Source: Gemmiger formicilis (GTDB taxonomy: Bacteria > Bacillota > Clostridia > Oscillospirales > Ruminococcaceae). Taken from it: a stretch of DNA of 64,000 bases. How positions within the stretch are numbered: position 1 is the first letter of the stretch; each line of letters begins with the position of its first letter. Made by a program: the position numbers and the translations under genes. The notes beneath the pieces are model-generated. The model was given only the letters and a program-made list of their open reading frames with translations. It was not told the origin of the DNA and did no database searches. The stretch is taken from the NCBI RefSeq assembly GCF_900167555.1, contig NZ_FUYF01000011.1, positions 16,483 through 80,482 on the forward strand, written 5' to 3'. Shown here in pieces: positions 8,487 through 17,663 of the stretch.

Positions 8487-8518
8487 AGCGCGGTAAAAGC
8501 AAAATCTGGAGATACACC

Positions 8519-9652
8519 ATGAAATTTCTGCACCTTGCAGACCTGCACCTGGGCAAACGGGTCAACGGGTTTGATATGCTGGAGGATCAGCGGTTCATCC
8601 TTGAACAAATTCTGACCCTCTGTGAAAAACACGGCGTCGAGGCCGTCGTCATCGCAGGCGACATCTACGACACGCCGGTGCCGCCCGCCGCGGCCTGCAC
8701 GCTGCTGGACTGGTTCCTGACCCAGCTGGCCGCACGCCGTATTCCGGTGCTGGCCGTCTCCGGCAACCATGATAGCGCCGAGCGGCTCGACTTTGCCAGC
8801 AGTCTGCTGGCCGAACAAAACGTACACATTGCCGGGCGTTTCACCGGCTGCCCCAAGCAGGTCGTACTCAATGACCGCCACGGCCCCATCGAGTTCACGC
8901 TGCTGCCCTTTGTGCGGGCGGCCACGGTGCGCCACTACCTGCCCGACGCCGACATCACCGACTACGACTCCGCCGTCGGCGCGGCGCTGGCCGTCTGTGA
9001 GCCCGCCGCCCCGCGCCGGGTGCTCGTCGCCCACCAGATGGTGGTCTCCGGCGTCTGCCCGCCGCAGCTCTCCGGCAGCGAGACTGCGCCCCTGACCGTC
9101 GGCACGGTGGATTCCATCGATGCAGCGCGGTTTGCGGGCTTCTGCTATGCGGCGCTCGGCCATATCCACCGCGCCCAGCGCGTCGGCATCGACGCCGTGC
9201 GCTATGCGGGTGCGCCGCTCTGCTACCATCTGGACGAGTGCGGGATGCAGAAATCCGTCACCCTCGTGCGGGTCGGCAAGCGCGGCGTGGAAAAAATCGA
9301 GCAGCTGCCGCTGACGCCCCGCCGCGCCATGCGCCACCTGACCGGCCCGCTGGCCCGGCTGACCGCCCGGCCAACCGACACCGAGGACTACATCTGGGCG
9401 ACCCTGACCGACCCGACGCCGCTGCCCGACGCCATGGCGCAGCTGCGCGCCGCCTATCCCAACGCCATGCGGCTCGACTACCTGCCCCAAGGTGAGGTCG
9501 CGCACCCGCTGGACATGACCCAGGCTGTGCGCGGCAAGCCCTTTGTCGAGCTGTTCCAGGACTTTTTCACCAAGATGAACGGACGCCCCCTGACAGTGGA
9601 GGAGACCGTGGCTGTGAAAAGATTGCGCGAGGAGGCGTCAAAAAGCGAATGA
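8519..9652 (+). CDS. sbcD: Exonuclease SbcD (Mre11-like subunit)
   Basis: This is a 377-residue calcineurin-like phosphoesterase, the nuclease subunit of SbcCD. The complex cleaves DNA hairpins and processes blocked double-strand ends. Metal-binding motifs are in order: HLADLHLG (D8, H10), GDIYDTPVP near residue 50, SGNHDSAERL near 82, then VAHQMVV and YAALGHIHRAQ. The ATG at 8519 begins MKFLHLADLH, the normal family start; the longer frame to 8327 is not supported. It overlaps sbcC by ATGA, showing translational coupling. A hairpin nuclease is notable in a genome full of palindromes. Confidence 0.95.
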   Translation: MKFLHLADLHLGKRVNGFDMLEDQRFILEQILTLCEKHGVEAVVIAGDIYDTPVPPAAACTLLDWFLTQLAARRIPVLAVSGNHDSAERLDFASSLLAEQNVHIAGRFTGCPKQVVLNDRHGPIEFTLLPFVRAATVRHYLPDADITDYDSAVGAALAVCEPAAPRRVLVAHQMVVSGVCPPQLSGSETAPLTVGTVDSIDAARFAGFCYAALGHIHRAQRVGIDAVRYAGAPLCYHLDECGMQKSVTLVRVGKRGVEKIEQLPLTPRRAMRHLTGPLARLTARPTDTEDYIWATLTDPTPLPDAMAQLRAAYPNAMRLDYLPQGEVAHPLDMTQAVRGKPFVELFQDFFTKMNGRPLTVEETVAVKRLREEASKSE

Positions 9653-12144
9653 AACCCCAAAAGCTGATCCTGACCGCCTTCGGCCCCTACGCGGGCCGCA
9701 CCGAGCTGGACTTCTCGGCGTTCGGCGGCAGCGGACTGTTTCTGATCGGCGGCGACACCGGCGCGGGCAAGACCGCCCTGTTTGACGCCATCACGTTTGC
9801 GCTCTACGGCGAGACCTCCGGTGAGAACCGAAAAACAACGATGCTGCGCAGTGATTTTGCCGCCCCCGACGCCGAGACGAGCGTCGAGCTGGCCTTTACC
9901 CACCGCGGGCGCAGCTACACCGTGCGCCGCTGGCCCGACCAGCAGCGCGCCGCCAAGCGCGGCACCGGCATGGTCAAGGTGCCCGCCAAGGCCGAGCTGA
10001 ACCGTGAGCCGGACGAGCCGGTCAGCGGTGCGTCAGCCGTGACCGACGCCGTGGTCAAGCTGCTGGGCATCGACGCCAAACAGTTTGCCCAGGTGTCGAT
10101 GCTGGCGCAGAACGACTTTACCCGGCTGCTCAACGCGCCGTCCGCGGACCGCGCGGCCATCCTGCGCCGCATTTTTGACACTGCCGACCACCAGCGCCTG
10201 GGGCAGGCCGCCGTCGAGCACGCCCGCAAGGCTGACGAGGAATGCAAGCGTCTGGACGATGTACTTTTGATGCACGTCGGCACACTAATCGGCGACGGCG
10301 CCGATGAGGAAACCGCCGCCGACCTGGCCGAAATGCAGGCTGAGCGCGACCCGTTTGCCGCAGGGGCTGCCGCCGAGCTGGGCAGGCTGCTGCTGGAGGC
10401 CGACGACGCCAACGAAAAACGACAGACCAACGTTATGAACGAGCTGGACGAGAAGATCGCCCGCGGTGACGCCGGCCTGAAAATTGCCGAGGAACGCGCC
10501 GCCCGCCGCCGCCAGCTGGCCGGGCTGGTGGCCGAGGAGCAACGCGCCGCCGATGTGGAGCACCAGACCGACCTCATTATGACCGATCTGGAAAAGCGCA
10601 CGGCGAACGTGAAGGAGAATATTGCCAAAAACGAGGCGGACCGCGCCGCGCTGAGCCAGGCCGAGGCCGACCTGCTCAAGACCGACCACCGCATTGAGCT
10701 GGCCGAGGGGCTTTCCGCCGACTGCAGGCAGCTCTTGCAAAATCTGGCGGACGCCGACAAGGCCGACGAGGACGCCGCCGCGCGTCAGGCAGAGTATGTG
10801 GCCGCACAGGCTGCACTGGACAGCGCCGAGGAAGAATACAGCACGATGCAGCGCCAATTAAACGCCAACCGCGCGGGCCTGCTGGCCAAGGACCTGCAAA
10901 AGGGCAAGCCGTGCCCGGTCTGCGGCTCCACCAAGCACCCGAAGATCGCCGCGCTGCCCAAGGACCACATCACCGAAAAGCAGCTGGAGGAGCGGGAGAA
11001 GGCGCTGACGGCCCAGCGCCGCAGCACTGCCGCGGCCAGCCGCACCGCCGGTGACGCCGCCGCCCACGCGCATGAGCTGCGGGCGGCTTTGCAGCGGGAC
11101 GCGGATGGATTTTTCGCGCGCCGCGGGGACCGCTACACCGGCAAGCCCGCCGCCGAGCTGACGCCCGACGAGCTGAAAATCGCGCTGACCGCCCAACAGA
11201 CCAGCCTGACCGAGGGTCTGCGCGGCCTGCAGGCCGACCACCTGAAGCTGAAGCAAAAGACGGACCGCGCCCGCAGCCTGGCCAAGCAGGCCGACCTTTT
11301 GAACGGCCAGCTGACAGACCTGGAAAAGCAGCGCTTTGCGGCCACCCGCCGCGCCGCCAACGCCAAGGCCGGGCACGCTGCCGCCAGCGCCCGCGTGCAG
11401 CAGATGCGCGAGACGATGCCCAAGCGCGACAACCCCGACGCACTGACCCAGCTGCAGGACGCGCTGGCCCGCCTGCGCCGGGACCGCGCTGCCGCCATGG
11501 CCGCCCGGGACGCTGCCGTGCACCGTCTGCACACGAACCGCGCCGCCATCGACGCGCTGCAAAAAACGATGCGGGAGAGCGCCGCCGCCCGCGAGAAGCG
11601 CGCCATGTGGGACAATCTGTCCAAAACGATCAATGGTAATTTGACCGGAAAAATCAAACTTCCGTTTGAACAGTACGTACAGGCGTTCTATTTTGACGGC
11701 GTGGTCGAGGCCGCAAACCTGCGCTTCACCCGCATGACCGACGGCCAGTACCGATTGCTGCGCCGCAAGAGTGAGGCCGTCGGCGGCAAGACCGCGCTGG
11801 ACCTCGACGTGTTCGACGCCTACACCGGCAAGACCCGCCCCGTGGGCAGCCTGTCCGGCGGCGAGAGCTTCATGGCCGCGCTGAGCCTGGCACTGGGCAT
11901 CAGCGACACGATCCAACAGAACGCGGGCGGCGTCGTCATTGAGACGCTGTTCATCGACGAGGGCTTCGGTTCGCTGGACTCCGACAGTCTGGAAAAGGCC
12001 GTGGACACGCTGGCCGGGCTGGCCGGGGGCGATAAGCTCATCGGCGTCATCTCCCACGTCGAGGCGCTGCAGGACCGCCTGACGAGACAGATCCACGTGA
12101 CCAAAACGCGGGCTGGCAGTAAGGCGGAAATTGAGATTTCGTAA
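9649..12144 (+). CDS. sbcC: Exonuclease SbcC (Rad50-like ATPase)
   Basis: This is an 831-residue SMC-like ATPase that partners SbcD. Walker A GGDTGAGKT is at 34-42. Long coiled coils flank the zinc-hook CPVC at C422-C425. The C-terminal lobe carries the ABC signature SLSGGES and Walker B/D-loop LFIDEGFGSLD near 766-776. The ATPase head opens and closes to give SbcD access to DNA, and the hook joins two complexes. The coiled coil is shorter than in E. coli (about 1048 residues in total), a variation common in Firmicutes. It is rich in Ala, Arg and Asp as expected of GC-rich coding. Confidence 0.95.
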   Translation: MKPQKLILTAFGPYAGRTELDFSAFGGSGLFLIGGDTGAGKTALFDAITFALYGETSGENRKTTMLRSDFAAPDAETSVELAFTHRGRSYTVRRWPDQQRAAKRGTGMVKVPAKAELNREPDEPVSGASAVTDAVVKLLGIDAKQFAQVSMLAQNDFTRLLNAPSADRAAILRRIFDTADHQRLGQAAVEHARKADEECKRLDDVLLMHVGTLIGDGADEETAADLAEMQAERDPFAAGAAAELGRLLLEADDANEKRQTNVMNELDEKIARGDAGLKIAEERAARRRQLAGLVAEEQRAADVEHQTDLIMTDLEKRTANVKENIAKNEADRAALSQAEADLLKTDHRIELAEGLSADCRQLLQNLADADKADEDAAARQAEYVAAQAALDSAEEEYSTMQRQLNANRAGLLAKDLQKGKPCPVCGSTKHPKIAALPKDHITEKQLEEREKALTAQRRSTAAASRTAGDAAAHAHELRAALQRDADGFFARRGDRYTGKPAAELTPDELKIALTAQQTSLTEGLRGLQADHLKLKQKTDRARSLAKQADLLNGQLTDLEKQRFAATRRAANAKAGHAAASARVQQMRETMPKRDNPDALTQLQDALARLRRDRAAAMAARDAAVHRLHTNRAAIDALQKTMRESAAAREKRAMWDNLSKTINGNLTGKIKLPFEQYVQAFYFDGVVEAANLRFTRMTDGQYRLLRRKSEAVGGKTALDLDVFDAYTGKTRPVGSLSGGESFMAALSLALGISDTIQQNAGGVVIETLFIDEGFGSLDSDSLEKAVDTLAGLAGGDKLIGVISHVEALQDRLTRQIHVTKTRAGSKAEIEIS

Positions 12145-12275
12145 AGGCTCCCCTTTGAGGGGAGCTCCGCCCGCAGGCGGTGAGGGGTGGCCGGGTGTAG
12201 ACCTGTAAAGTGTGTGTCTCCCGCCCACCCCTCCGCCCCGCGGGCACCTCCCCTCAAAGGGGAGGCTTTTTAGCT
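12145..12275. repeat. Long branched palindrome after sbcC
   Basis: GGCTCCCCTTTGAGGGGAGC is mirrored by CCTCCCCTCAAAGGGGAGG, and inside them GAGGGGTGG pairs with CCACCCCTC. The right arm ends in GGCTTTTTAG, so it may terminate sbcC. It is one of the family of intergenic branched elements. Confidence 0.65.
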
Positions 12276-12303
12276 TGCACTTATTTATAAAAAGTATAAA
12301 AAT

Positions 12304-13713
12304 ATGACAAAATCAACGCTGCAACAACAATTGGAAACCCTCTCCGCGGCGCGTTACCCGCTGCACATGCCCGGGCATAAGCGGCGGCTGCCGCCCGCAC
12401 CGGGACTGGGCTGCTATGCCTGGGACCTGACCGAGATCGACGGCGCGGACGACCTGCACGACGCGGACGGCATTCTGGCCGACGCCATGGCTCGCACGGC
12501 GGCGCTGTACGGCGCGCGGCGGTGCTGGTACCTCGTCGGCGGGTCCACCGTCGGCCTGCTGGCGGGCATCCGCGCACTGGCACCGTTCGGCAGCACGGTC
12601 ATTGCGGCGCGCAACTGCCACAAGGCCGTCTACCACGCGATTGAGCTGGGGCAGCTGACGGCCCGCTGGCTCACGCCGCCCGTGGACCCGCAGTTTGGCA
12701 TCTACGGCAGTGTGCGCCCCGCCGATGTGGCCGCCGCACTGGACGCTGCGCCCGATGCCCGCTGCGTGATCCTGACCAGCCCGACTTATGAGGGCGTTTT
12801 GAGCGACATACGTGCTATCGCGGAAATCTGCCACGCCCGCGGCGTGCCGCTGCTGGTGGACGAGGCCCACGGTGCGCACTACCTGCCCTTTGCCGCCCGG
12901 TACGGCTGGCGCGGCGGGGCCGTAGCCGCAGGGGCCGATCTGGTCGTGCAGAGCGCCCACAAGACGCTGCCCAGCCTGACCCAGACCGCGTTTTTGCAGC
13001 TGAACGGCGATCTGGCCGACCCTGCCGAGGTCGAGCGCCAGCTGGACGTGTTCGAAACGAGTTCACCGAGCTACCCGCTCATGGTCAGTCTGGACGGCTG
13101 CACCCGCTGGCTGGCCGACGAGGGGGAGGCCGCCTTTGCCGCGTGGCGCGCCCGGCTGGATGCCTTTGACGCGGCGGTGCGGGATCTGAAAAATACCAAA
13201 ATACTGTGCTGCGGCGCGGACGCACTGACGGCGCATCCTGACTTTTTTGCGCATGACAGCGGCAAAATTTTGCTGCAAATCGGCGCGGCGGGGGCGGCGT
13301 ACCTGCGAGCCGACGGCTTTGAGCCCGAGATGGTCTGCGGCCCGAACGTGCTGGCCATGACCAGCCCCTGCGACGACGCCGACGCGCTGGAACGGCTGGC
13401 CGATGTGCTGCACGCCTGGGACAAAACGGCGGCCCCGCCCGCGGCCCCGCGGCATATTCTGCCCGCCCCCGGCGCAGCCCGCTGCACGATTGCCGCGGCG
13501 CTGCTGCGCCCCGCGCGGGCCGTAAGGATGCGGGACGCGGTGGGGGAGACCGCCGCGGAGTATCTCTGGGCCTATCCCCCCGGCGTGCCGCTGGTGGCAC
13601 CGGGCGAGGAAGTGACGGCAGAGCTGGTGACGGCCTGCCGTGCATTGGAGCAGGCCGGGACCGCGCTGAAGCATACGGGCGGCAGCGGGGCGGAGGAGAT
13701 TGCGGTTTTGTAA
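12304..13713 (+). CDS. Orn/Lys/Arg decarboxylase family PLP enzyme
   Basis: This is a 469-residue fold-type I pyridoxal-phosphate enzyme of the short Firmicutes branch of Orn/Lys/Arg decarboxylases (SpeA-like). PLP contacts include LVDEAHGAHY, and the cofactor lysine is K220 in SAHKTLPSLTQ. The N-terminal MPGHKRR motif is characteristic of the family. It probably makes cadaverine, agmatine or putrescine; the substrate cannot be assigned by eye. No strong ribosome binding site precedes the ATG, which follows an A/T-rich stretch. Length fits the short form without the inducible enzymes' N-terminal wing domain. Confidence 0.85.
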   Translation: MTKSTLQQQLETLSAARYPLHMPGHKRRLPPAPGLGCYAWDLTEIDGADDLHDADGILADAMARTAALYGARRCWYLVGGSTVGLLAGIRALAPFGSTVIAARNCHKAVYHAIELGQLTARWLTPPVDPQFGIYGSVRPADVAAALDAAPDARCVILTSPTYEGVLSDIRAIAEICHARGVPLLVDEAHGAHYLPFAARYGWRGGAVAAGADLVVQSAHKTLPSLTQTAFLQLNGDLADPAEVERQLDVFETSSPSYPLMVSLDGCTRWLADEGEAAFAAWRARLDAFDAAVRDLKNTKILCCGADALTAHPDFFAHDSGKILLQIGAAGAAYLRADGFEPEMVCGPNVLAMTSPCDDADALERLADVLHAWDKTAAPPAAPRHILPAPGAARCTIAAALLRPARAVRMRDAVGETAAEYLWAYPPGVPLVAPGEEVTAELVTACRALEQAGTALKHTGGSGAEEIAVL

Positions 13714-13729
13714 TTTGTAAAGGGAGGCA

Positions 13730-13885
13730 GCGGCAAGGCCCGTCGGAACCCTTCCGGCCTGCGCTGCGCGCGGCCACCTCCCCTGATGGGGAGGCTTTAT
13801 TCGGGCATGCGCCCGCGAAAGGCTCCCCATCAGGGGAGCTGGCCGCGAAGCTGGCCTGAGGGGTTCCGACGGGCCTCCCGCTGTC
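13730..13885. repeat. Branched palindromic element upstream of scfA
   Basis: Two mirrored halves: GGCAGCGG, CCCGTCGGAACCC and CCTCCCC on the left reappear as complements on the right (GGGGTTCCGACGGG, CTGTC). CCTCCCCTGATGGGGAGG and GGCTCCCCATCAGGGGAGC form adjacent hairpins. The element probably ends the decarboxylase transcript before the SCIFF promoter. Confidence 0.6.
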
Positions 13886-13907
13886 TGTTGTTTTCCTTCC
13901 GCCCCTA

Positions 13908-13936
13908 TTGACAAACCCCGGATTTCCGTGTACAAT
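13908..13936 (+). promoter_or_regulatory. Strong promoter of the SCIFF precursor gene
   Basis: A perfect -35 TTGACA (13908-13913), a 17-nt spacer and TACAAT (13931-13936) lie 38 nt before the start codon. This is the best sigma-A match in the window, as expected for an abundant small peptide. Confidence 0.8.
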
Positions 13937-13974
13937 AATAATAATTCTAAAATGTATAAAGGGGTGACTGTTTT

Positions 13975-14121
13975 ATGAAGCACATCCAGACTCTCGAGAC
14001 CCGCGACATGGCTAAGAGCCTGCTGAACGGCGGCTGCGGCGAGTGCCAGACTTCCTGCCAGAGCGCCTGCAAGACCAGCTGCGGCATTGCCAACCAGCCT
14101 TGCGAGAAGACCGACAAGTAA
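13975..14121 (+). CDS. scfA: SCIFF ranthipeptide precursor
   Basis: This 48-residue peptide has six cysteines at positions 21, 24, 28, 32, 36 and 43, the six-cysteines-in-forty-five pattern of SCIFF, nearly universal in Clostridia. The N-terminal MKHIQTLETRDMAKSL is the leader recognised by the maturase; the core is CGECQTSCQSACKTSCG. The maturase next door is expected to join cysteine sulfurs to other side-chain carbons by thioether bonds. AAAGGGGTG lies 8 nt before the ATG. A hairpin terminator follows, so precursor transcript should exceed maturase transcript. The biological role of SCIFF is still unsettled; quorum-like and regulatory roles have been proposed. Confidence 0.93.
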   Translation: MKHIQTLETRDMAKSLLNGGCGECQTSCQSACKTSCGIANQPCEKTDK

Positions 14122-14137
14122 TTTTTGCTGGCTTTGA

Positions 14138-14169
14138 TGCCGGGATGCCGTGTGGCAGCCCGGCATTTT
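14138..14169 (+). terminator. Terminator between scfA and scfB
   Basis: TGCCGGG and CCCGGCA form a 7-bp stem around a 14-nt loop that can pair further, followed by TTTTC. It probably lets only some transcripts run into the maturase gene. Confidence 0.6.
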
Positions 14170-14205
14170 CTATGATACAAAAAGGGAAAAGGGCGGTAAA
14201 GGCAA

Positions 14206-14284
14206 GGTTCTCTCCCCCACCCGCTGCGGCGGGAGCCCCCTCTGCGAGGGAGCTGTCGCCCGCAGGCGACTGAGGGAGAGAACC
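14206..14284. repeat. Three-hairpin palindrome in the scfA-scfB gap
   Basis: GGTTCTCTCCC pairs with GGGAGAGAACC. Inside are CCGCTGCGGCGG, CCCCTCTGCGAGGG and GTCGCCCGCAGGCGAC hairpins. This branched structure separates precursor and maturase genes and is of the same style as other intergenic elements. Confidence 0.65.
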
Positions 14285-14331
14285 CCGCCATTGCCACTCC
14301 CTTTCCAAGACATAACAAAACGGAGAAAATC

Positions 14332-15792
14332 ATGATCCATCAATACAAATTAAGCGGTTACAACATTGTGCTGGATGTCTACAGCGGCAGCGTGCATGCG
14401 GTGGATGACGTCGCCTATGACGCCATCGCCCTGATCGACCAAGGCAGCAGCCGGGAGCAGGCTGCTGCAGCCCTTGCCAAAAAGTACGCGGACCGCGCCG
14501 ATGTGACCGCCGCCGACATCAGCGACGTGCTCGACGACATCGACGAGCTGACCGCCGCGGGCCAGCTGTTTGCGCCCGACGCCTACGCCGACCACGCCTT
14601 TGACTTCAAAAACCGCTCCAACGTTGTCAAGGCGCTCTGCCTGCACGTCGCCCACACCTGCAACCTGAATTGCAGCTACTGCTTCGCCGCGCAGGGCAAG
14701 TTCCACGGCGAGGCCGGTCTCATGAGCTTCGAGACCGGCAAGCGCGCGCTGGATTTCCTCATCGAAAACTCCGGCACCCGCCGCAACCTCGAGGTCGATT
14801 TCTTCGGCGGCGAACCGCTGATGAACTTTGAGGTCTGCAAGCAGCTGGTCGCCTATGCACGCAGCATCGAGAAAAAGTACAACAAAAACTTCCGCTTCAC
14901 GATGACGACCAACGGCATCGGCATCACGGACGAGGTCATCGACTGGTGCAATAAAGAATGCCACAACGTTGTTTTGTCGCTGGATGGCCGCAAGGAGGTC
15001 AATGACCGCTTCCGCGTCGACCTCGCTGGCAACGGCAGCTATGACCGCATCGTGCCCAAGTTCCAGAAGCTCGTCAAGGCGCGCGGCGGCCAGGGCTACT
15101 ATATGCGCGGCACGTTTACGCATCACAACGTTGATTTTACGAAGGACCTGTTCCACATGGCCGACGACCTCGGCTTTACTGAGCTGTCCATGGAGCCGGT
15201 TGTCGCCCCGCCGGACTCCCCCGAGGCCCTGACCGAGGAGGACCTGCCCAAGCTGTTCGACCAGTATGAGCTGCTGGCCAACGACATGCTGCGCCGCCAG
15301 AAGGCCGGCAAGCCGATCACGTTCTATCATTATATTTTGGACCTCAAGCACGGCCCCTGCATCTACAAGCGCATTTCGGGCTGCGGCTCCGGCACCGAGT
15401 ACATGGCCGTGACCCCCTGGGGCGACCTGTACCCCTGCCACCAGTTTGTCGGCGACCCGGCGTACAAGCTGGGCAACGTCTGGGACGGCGTGACCAACAC
15501 CGCCCTGCGTGACGAGTTCAAGCTGTGCAACGTCTATGCCCGCCCCGACTGCAAGGACTGCTGGGCACGCCTGTACTGCGCGGGCGGCTGCGCGGCCAAC
15601 GCCCTGCACGCTACCGGCGACATCCACGGCACTTATGAGTACGGCTGCAAGGTGTTCCGCAAGCGGATGGAGTGCGCCCTGATGATGCAGGTCGCCCAGC
15701 GCCTTGACCCCGAGCTGGCGAAGAACGCCGTCCGGTTTGAGAGTGACTGCGACGGGTGTGGTGAGGGCAACGACGGCGCGTGCGAGAAGTAA
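14332..15792 (+). CDS. scfB: Radical SAM/SPASM SCIFF maturase
   Basis: This is a 486-residue enzyme that installs sactionine/ranthionine-type thioether bridges on the SCIFF peptide. Residues 1-90 look like the RiPP recognition element. The radical SAM cluster motif is C110-NLN-C114-SY-C117. The SPASM region lies in the last third: SGCGSGTEY, WGDLYPCHQF, CKDCWARLYCAGGCAAN and a final CDGCGEG, which supply ligands for two auxiliary iron-sulfur clusters. Length and motif order match the SCIFF maturase family. It directly follows its substrate gene, the invariant arrangement in Clostridia. GGAGAAAATC precedes the ATG. Confidence 0.95.
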   Translation: MIHQYKLSGYNIVLDVYSGSVHAVDDVAYDAIALIDQGSSREQAAAALAKKYADRADVTAADISDVLDDIDELTAAGQLFAPDAYADHAFDFKNRSNVVKALCLHVAHTCNLNCSYCFAAQGKFHGEAGLMSFETGKRALDFLIENSGTRRNLEVDFFGGEPLMNFEVCKQLVAYARSIEKKYNKNFRFTMTTNGIGITDEVIDWCNKECHNVVLSLDGRKEVNDRFRVDLAGNGSYDRIVPKFQKLVKARGGQGYYMRGTFTHHNVDFTKDLFHMADDLGFTELSMEPVVAPPDSPEALTEEDLPKLFDQYELLANDMLRRQKAGKPITFYHYILDLKHGPCIYKRISGCGSGTEYMAVTPWGDLYPCHQFVGDPAYKLGNVWDGVTNTALRDEFKLCNVYARPDCKDCWARLYCAGGCAANALHATGDIHGTYEYGCKVFRKRMECALMMQVAQRLDPELAKNAVRFESDCDGCGEGNDGACEK

Positions 15793-15875
15793 ATAGCCAT
15801 TGAGTATGCCGCTCTGTAGGGGCCGGGCATGCCCGGCCCCTACAGGAATATAAAAGATAAACACCTGTCAGCTGT

Positions 15876-17663
15876 TTATCTGCCAATCGCCGCGCACTTC
15901 TCCTTCAGCCAGACCTTCTCGTCCTCGTTCAGGCGGGGGCTGAGCATCTCGTAGACGTGGGCGTGGTAGTCGTTCAGCCAGTTGATCTGGTCGCGGCTCA
16001 GCTCGTCCACAAGGACCGGCTCGGTGGAGATGGGCACCAGCGTCAAAGGCGCAAAGCCCAGCCAGTGGCCGTACTGGTTCTCGCCCAGGTCGACGCACTC
16101 CAGCTCGTTCTCAATGCGGATGCCGACCTCGTCGGTCTCGTAGATGCCCGGCTCGTCGGTGATGGTCATGCCGGGCTTAAAAATCACGGGGTTGTTCGGG
16201 CGCAGGCTCTGCGGGCCCTCGTGCACGCCGGAGATAAAGCCGACGCCGTGGCCGGTGCCGCAGCGGTAGTTGACCTTGTGCGCCCAGACCGGGCCGCGGG
16301 CAAAGGTATCCAGTGCAAAGCCGGTGCAGTAGTCCAGGAACACCGCGCGGGCCATGTCGATGTGGCTCTGCAGCACCCAGGTGTAATAGCGGCGCTCGTT
16401 GTCGGTCAGCGGGCCGACGGGGTAGGTGCGGGTGATGTCGGTGGTGCCGCAGTCGTACTGGCCGCCGTTGTCCACCAGCAGGAAGCCGCGCGGCTCGATG
16501 GCGCTGTTCACGTCGCCCTCGGCGTGGTAGTGCATCATGGCGGCGTTGGCGCCGTAGGCCGCAATCGTGGAGAAGCTGTCCTCAAAGTAGCCGGGCATCT
16601 CGGCGCGGCGCTTCTGCAGCATCGTGTCGATGTCGATCTCGGTCAGCTGCTTACCCTCGGCCAGCGCCTTTTCCAGATCCATCTGGAACCGCACCACGGC
16701 GATGCCGTCGCGGATATGGCACTCGCGGAGGTTCTTCAGCTCGGTCTCGTTCTTGATGCCCTTCAGGGCAAAAATCGGGTCGGCACCGGCCACGGTCTTG
16801 TGGGCAGTCAGGGCCTCGTACAGGGCGTAGTTGGTGGCCTTCTCGTCCACCAGGAACACCTCGTCGGCGGGCAGGGCGTGGACGGCGTCGATAATTTCCT
16901 CGTAGCCGCGCAGCGTCACGCCGCTCTCGGCCAGCGTGGCGGTGTCAGCGTCGGACAGGCGGCCCGGCGCGATAAACAGCGTGCAGGCGTCCATCGTGAC
17001 CAGCGCGTAGGCGACGGCCAGCGGGGTGCAGGGCAGGTCGCGGGCGCGCAGGTTCAGCAGCCAGCCCACGCAGTCCAGACCGGTCACGGCCAGCGCGGTG
17101 GCACCGGCCTTCTGCAGCTCGGCACGCACCATGGCGATGCGGTCCGCGGCAGTCGCGCCGGTCTGGGCCGGGGTCAGCAGTTCACAGGGGGTGTCGGGCA
17201 GGGCCGGACGCTCGCCGGTGGCGTCCCAGATCGGGCTGGCCACGTCCTGGCTCTTGAGGGCGGCACCCTTCTTGGCCAATGCGTCGATGTACTCCTTGGC
17301 AATCGTGGCGGGCACGCAGCTGCCGTCCAGCAGCAGGGTCTGGCCGTCCGCAAAGTGGCTCCCGAGGTACTCGGCCACGGTGGGCACGCCCGCGGAGCCC
17401 GCGTGCATGCACTCGATCTCGCTGCCGGCCAGCTGCTTGTCGGCCTGCACGTAGAAGCGGCCATCGCACCACAGGGCGCTGCGGTCTTGAGTCACAACGA
17501 GGGTCGAGTTCTCGCCGATGAAGCCGGAGAACCACGGCAGAGCGTTATAATAGCCGGGCAGGTACTCGCTGCAATGGGGGTCGCTGGTCATGATGAGCAC
17601 GCCGTCCGCGCCCGCCGCTTTGGCAGCGGCACGCAGCGCGGCGATTTTTTCATTGGTAGTCAA
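15876..17663 (-). CDS. Aminopeptidase P (Xaa-Pro aminopeptidase)
   Basis: This is a 595-residue M24 metallopeptidase that removes N-terminal residues preceding proline. Two creatinase-like N-terminal domains (about 1-310) precede the pita-bread catalytic domain. Metal-ligand segments are LLVDNGGQYDCGTTDITRTYPVG, GTGHGVGF and TDEPGIYETDEVGIRIENE, and a C-terminal M24-C extension follows. The three-domain size matches the eukaryotic-like APP1 class found in Clostridia. The start is inferred as TTG at 17661-17663, 9 nt after AAAAAGGAG; no ATG lies near it in frame, and the longer open frame crosses repeats. A TGGTATGAT extended -10 (17706-17711) lies upstream. Confidence 0.9.
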   Translation of the reverse strand: MTTNEKIAALRAAAKAAGADGVLIMTSDPHCSEYLPGYYNALPWFSGFIGENSTLVVTQDRSALWCDGRFYVQADKQLAGSEIECMHAGSAGVPTVAEYLGSHFADGQTLLLDGSCVPATIAKEYIDALAKKGAALKSQDVASPIWDATGERPALPDTPCELLTPAQTGATAADRIAMVRAELQKAGATALAVTGLDCVGWLLNLRARDLPCTPLAVAYALVTMDACTLFIAPGRLSDADTATLAESGVTLRGYEEIIDAVHALPADEVFLVDEKATNYALYEALTAHKTVAGADPIFALKGIKNETELKNLRECHIRDGIAVVRFQMDLEKALAEGKQLTEIDIDTMLQKRRAEMPGYFEDSFSTIAAYGANAAMMHYHAEGDVNSAIEPRGFLLVDNGGQYDCGTTDITRTYPVGPLTDNERRYYTWVLQSHIDMARAVFLDYCTGFALDTFARGPVWAHKVNYRCGTGHGVGFISGVHEGPQSLRPNNPVIFKPGMTITDEPGIYETDEVGIRIENELECVDLGENQYGHWLGFAPLTLVPISTEPVLVDELSRDQINWLNDYHAHVYEMLSPRLNEDEKVWLKEKCAAIGR

